From positions 1-15,837 of the forward strand of contig SKLO01000377.1 in NCBI GenBank assembly GCA_007123195.1: a stretch of 15,837 bases of DNA, given 5' to 3'. Positions 13,211-15,837 of the stretch are shown here, in pieces (positions within the stretch are counted from its first letter, which is position 1; every line of letters starts with the position of its first letter). Origin of the DNA: Verrucomicrobiales bacterium (GTDB taxonomy: Bacteria; Verrucomicrobiota; Verrucomicrobiia; Verrucomicrobiales; SKLO01). The notes under the pieces were generated by a model. That model made no database searches and was not told the DNA's origin. It saw nothing but the letters and a program-made list of their open reading frames with translations. The position numbers were made by a program, and so were the translations under genes.

Positions 13211-15837
13211 ATGAATCCGACCCTTCGACCCGAAACCATCAGGGCGATCCGGCGCTTCGGCGCCCGCCGCCACCGCCTGCTCATGCTGCGCGGCATCTGC
13301 GCCTTCCTCTTTACCATCATGCTCGGCTGGATGGCCCTCGCCGCCGTCGACGGCACCTTCATCATCGAGGACGGCCTGCGCTGGAGCCTCAGCCTCGCCG
13401 CCTACGGCCTCGCCGCCGCCGTCGCCTGGATCACCTCGTGGCGCTACCTGTTCGGCGCCCGCGGCCAGCGCGACCTCGCCCGGCTGCTCGAACGCGCCGA
13501 ACCCAGCCTCCACGAAGACATGCTCTCCGCCGTCGAACTGGCCGAGGACGACCACCCGGAATTCGACTCCGAAGCCTTCCGCCAGCGCCTGCAGGACAAC
13601 ACCGCCCTCAAGGCCGGCTCCCTCAACATCGCCCGGCTGCTGCCCGCCAAACGCCTCGGCCGCTGGTTCGGCGTCGTCGCCCTCGTGCTCGCCGGCCTCG
13701 TCAGCCTGTTCTTCGTCCCCGGCTTCCACTTCCCCCAACTGCTCGCCCGCGCCGCCCTCCCCTTCTTCAACCTCGCCCGCCCCTCCGACACCATCATCAT
13801 GCTGGTCGAGCCCGACCCCGCCGACCGCATCGTGCCGTTCCACGAAACCGTGTCCCTGGTGGTCGAACTCGACGGCCGCCTGCCGCGCCGCGTCCTGCTC
13901 GACACCGTCGACGCCACCGGCAGCCGCGCCCGGGTCGAACTCATCCGCGAGCGCGGCAACCGCTTCCTCGGCTCCATCCACGTCGGCCAGGAATCCATCC
14001 GCTACCGCCTCCAGGCCGGCGGCGCCATCACCCGCTACCACCAGCTCGACGCCCGCCCGCGTCCGTCCGTGGTCCGGTTCGACAAGACCTACCTCTACCC
14101 CGAATACACCGGCCTCGAACCCCGCCAGATCGAAGAGGACCACGGCGACCTGTCCGCCCTCGAAGGCACCACCGCCAAGCTCAGCCTCCAGCTCAACCAG
14201 CCCATCAGCAGCGGCGAACTGATCCTCGACCCGGTCCAGCGCGAGAACGCACCGCTCACCATCGAACTCGGCGCCAGCGACGGCGACGCCATCGAAGTCG
14301 ATATCCCGATCGAACGGGCCCACGACAGCTACCAGGTCCAGCTGGTCGCCAGGGAAAGCGGCTTCACCAACGACCAAAGCCCCTCCTGGCGCATCGAGGC
14401 CCTGCCCGACCTGCCGCCCGCGGTCCAGTGGATCGACCCCACCGTCACCCAGCTCGAAGTCCGGCCCAGCGACCAATTCAACGCCCTCGGCCGCGCCACC
14501 GACGACGTCGCCCTCACCCAGGTGTTCCAGGAATACCGCGTCAGCGGCGGCGAATGGGTCCGCGTGCCCCTGCTCGAAACCGAGGGCCGCGAAGCCCAGG
14601 TGCCCCTCGAATGGTACCTGCGCCCGCTCAACCTGTCGAAGGGCGACATCGTGCTCACCAAGCTCGTCGCCGTCGACGCCCTCGGCCTTGAAGGCGAATC
14701 CCTGCCCCTGCGCCTGGTGGTCATGGAAGATCTGCAAGACCCCGACAAGCGCGAGTTCGCCGAGGTCCAGACCCGCCTCGACGCCCAGCTGCAGGAACTC
14801 GTCCGCGACTCCCGCGAACTGCGCGAGGCCGCCGAGCGCGCCCACCAGGCCCTGCGCAACGAACCCGAGGAACGCAACGCCGAGCAGCAACAGAACCTCA
14901 TGCAGGCCCAGGACGCCGCCGCCGCCGTCGAGGAACGTTTTGCCGACGTTCGCCAGGCTCTGCGCGACGCCATGGAACAGGCCCCGGGCCGGGTCGAGCA
15001 ACAGGAACTCCGCGCCGTCGGCGAACGCTTGGCCGAAATGCAGGCCCAGCAACTCCAGCGCGCCGAGCAAGCCCTCAACCGCGAGCAACCCGCCAACCTC
15101 CACCACAACGCCGACCAGGCCCGCGAGGAATCCCGCGACCTCGCCGCCCGCGCCGAGCGCCTGCAAAACCAGTTCGCCCAAATCGCCTCCGAGGACAACG
15201 CCGTGCTCGCCCAGGACACCCTGGAGCGACTCCAGTCGCTGCAACAAGAGGTTGCCGAAGCCGCCCGCGAGGGCCGCGACGCCGAGGAACTGGCCGCCCG
15301 CCTGCAGGACCAGCAGCAAGCCGCCCTCGAACAGGCCCGCCAGGCCGTCGAAGACCTCCGCGCCCTTGAGGACACCGCCGGGGGCAACGAGGCCAACCGC
15401 GCCCGCGACATGGCCAACGCCCTCGAGGAACAAGCCCAGCAGGTCGCCGAGGCCATGCAGGCCGAGGAAGCGCCCCAGGCCCTGCCGGATCCCGCCCGCG
15501 ACCTCGACCGCCGCAGCGAGGAGTTCGCCCACAACACCGAGCAACTGGCCGATCACTTCGAACAGCGCGCCGCCGACGCCCGCCGCCAGTTGATGCAGGA
15601 CCACGTCCAGCCCCTGGCCGAGGCCGTGCAACAGGCCCGCGAAGCCGCCGAACAACTCGCCCAGCGCCTGGACCAGGCCGGCCTGACCGAGGAAAACCTC
15701 GACCAAGCCGCCGAACAGCACGCCGAAGCCATCGAACAAGCCGCCGCCGAAGCCGCCCAGGCCGCCGCCGAGGCCGCTGCCGAGGCCGGCCTCGATGAAC
15801 AGGCCCAGGCCGAAGCCGCTGCCGAAGCCGCTGCCGA
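13211..15837 (+). CDS. DUF4175-like membrane protein with long Ala/Glu/Gln coiled coil (3' truncated)
   Basis: The open frame from ATG 13211 has no stop before the window ends, so at least 875 residues are encoded and the C-terminus is missing. Hydrophobic helices lie at about residues 25-46, 58-76 and 152-170. Between the second and third is a cytosolic helical segment (ARGQRDLARLLERAEPSLHEDMLSAVELAE, about 83-112) resembling the start of DUF4175 proteins. Residues about 190-503 look like periplasmic beta-sandwich domains (for example RFDKTYLYPEYTG and a later PPAVQWIDPT). From about 505 to the end the chain is an almost proline-free helix rich in Ala, Glu, Gln and Arg, expected to form a long coiled coil, ending in AEAA repeats coded by a 12-bp tandem repeat. 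DUF4175-like proteins often accompany MoxR/BatA loci in PVC bacteria, and their function is unknown. No Shine-Dalgarno is seen. Confidence 0.8.
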   Translation, partial: MNPTLRPETIRAIRRFGARRHRLLMLRGICAFLFTIMLGWMALAAVDGTFIIEDGLRWSLSLAAYGLAAAVAWITSWRYLFGARGQRDLARLLERAEPSLHEDMLSAVELAEDDHPEFDSEAFRQRLQDNTALKAGSLNIARLLPAKRLGRWFGVVALVLAGLVSLFFVPGFHFPQLLARAALPFFNLARPSDTIIMLVEPDPADRIVPFHETVSLVVELDGRLPRRVLLDTVDATGSRARVELIRERGNRFLGSIHVGQESIRYRLQAGGAITRYHQLDARPRPSVVRFDKTYLYPEYTGLEPRQIEEDHGDLSALEGTTAKLSLQLNQPISSGELILDPVQRENAPLTIELGASDGDAIEVDIPIERAHDSYQVQLVARESGFTNDQSPSWRIEALPDLPPAVQWIDPTVTQLEVRPSDQFNALGRATDDVALTQVFQEYRVSGGEWVRVPLLETEGREAQVPLEWYLRPLNLSKGDIVLTKLVAVDALGLEGESLPLRLVVMEDLQDPDKREFAEVQTRLDAQLQELVRDSRELREAAERAHQALRNEPEERNAEQQQNLMQAQDAAAAVEERFADVRQALRDAMEQAPGRVEQQELRAVGERLAEMQAQQLQRAEQALNREQPANLHHNADQAREESRDLAARAERLQNQFAQIASEDNAVLAQDTLERLQSLQQEVAEAAREGRDAEELAARLQDQQQAALEQARQAVEDLRALEDTAGGNEANRARDMANALEEQAQQVAEAMQAEEAPQALPDPARDLDRRSEEFAHNTEQLADHFEQRAADARRQLMQDHVQPLAEAVQQAREAAEQLAQRLDQAGLTEENLDQAAEQHAEAIEQAAAEAAQAAAEAAAEAGLDEQAQAEAAAEAAA
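15809..15837 (+). repeat. 12-bp in-frame tandem repeat coding AEAA
   Basis: GCCGAAGCCGCT occurs twice in a row (15809-15832) and the window ends five bases into a third copy. It lies inside the coding sequence of the coiled-coil protein, and its length is a multiple of three, so gain or loss of a unit would lengthen or shorten the helix by four residues without a frameshift. The array may continue beyond the window. Confidence 0.8.

Noticed and set aside
13205..15739. 844-codon minus-strand open frame opposite the coiled-coil protein
   Set aside because: Codon-aligned shadow of the plus-strand gene; the sense frame carries the membrane helices, beta domains and coiled coil.

Overview
The window is GC-rich bacterial DNA with a strong preference for C- and G-ending codons and few recognisable Shine-Dalgarno sequences. 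It most likely comes from the PVC superphylum, and I favour Verrucomicrobiota. Four things point that way: the MoxR / DUF58 / BatA / VWA / large coiled-coil gene order, GGA/GAA-centred palindromic repeats mixed with heptamer tandem repeats, a perfect copy of the 14-bp palindrome that I remember as the Verrucomicrobia LexA operator (TGTTC-N4-GAACA), and a PGI of the type shared with cyanobacteria. The assignment rests on pattern recognition and memory; no database search was possible.

Left part (1-4709). A complete glucose-6-phosphate isomerase (pgi, 202-1782) is followed on the same strand by a small two-helix membrane protein (1835-2206) and an orphan DNA methyltransferase-like protein (2239-3594). 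That protein has its AdoMet motif before its catalytic motif and an AT-hook-like N-terminus. Converging on it, 14 bp away, is a PA0069-type (SplB-related) radical SAM protein on the minus strand (3609-4709). A LexA-like palindrome overlaps its GTG start, and an AT-rich promoter-like island lies about 100 bp further upstream.

Middle (4710-5838). This stretch is mostly non-coding. It holds the AT-rich island, an array of about fifteen 7-bp repeats, a mosaic of short palindromes, a second short heptamer array, a perfect 9-2-9 inverted repeat and then a small ArsR-family regulator (5285-5587). The 251 bp between the regulator and the next gene show only a 15-bp tandem duplication and no convincing promoter.

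Right part (5839-15837). Five plus-strand genes form one envelope-associated module: MoxR AAA+ ATPase, DUF58 protein, BatA-like protein with a degenerate VWA domain, a 992-residue protein with a split VWA domain and a glutamine-amidotransferase-like domain, and a large membrane-anchored protein ending in a long Ala/Glu/Gln-rich helix that runs off the window. MoxR ATPases are thought to act as chaperones or remodelling factors for VWA-domain partners. Here one ATPase is followed by one cytosolic and two membrane-anchored VWA-type proteins, only two of which keep the metal-ion-dependent adhesion site. The ArsR-type gene immediately upstream, in the same orientation, is a possible regulator. The substrate of this machine is unknown, and it is the best candidate in the window for an undescribed system.
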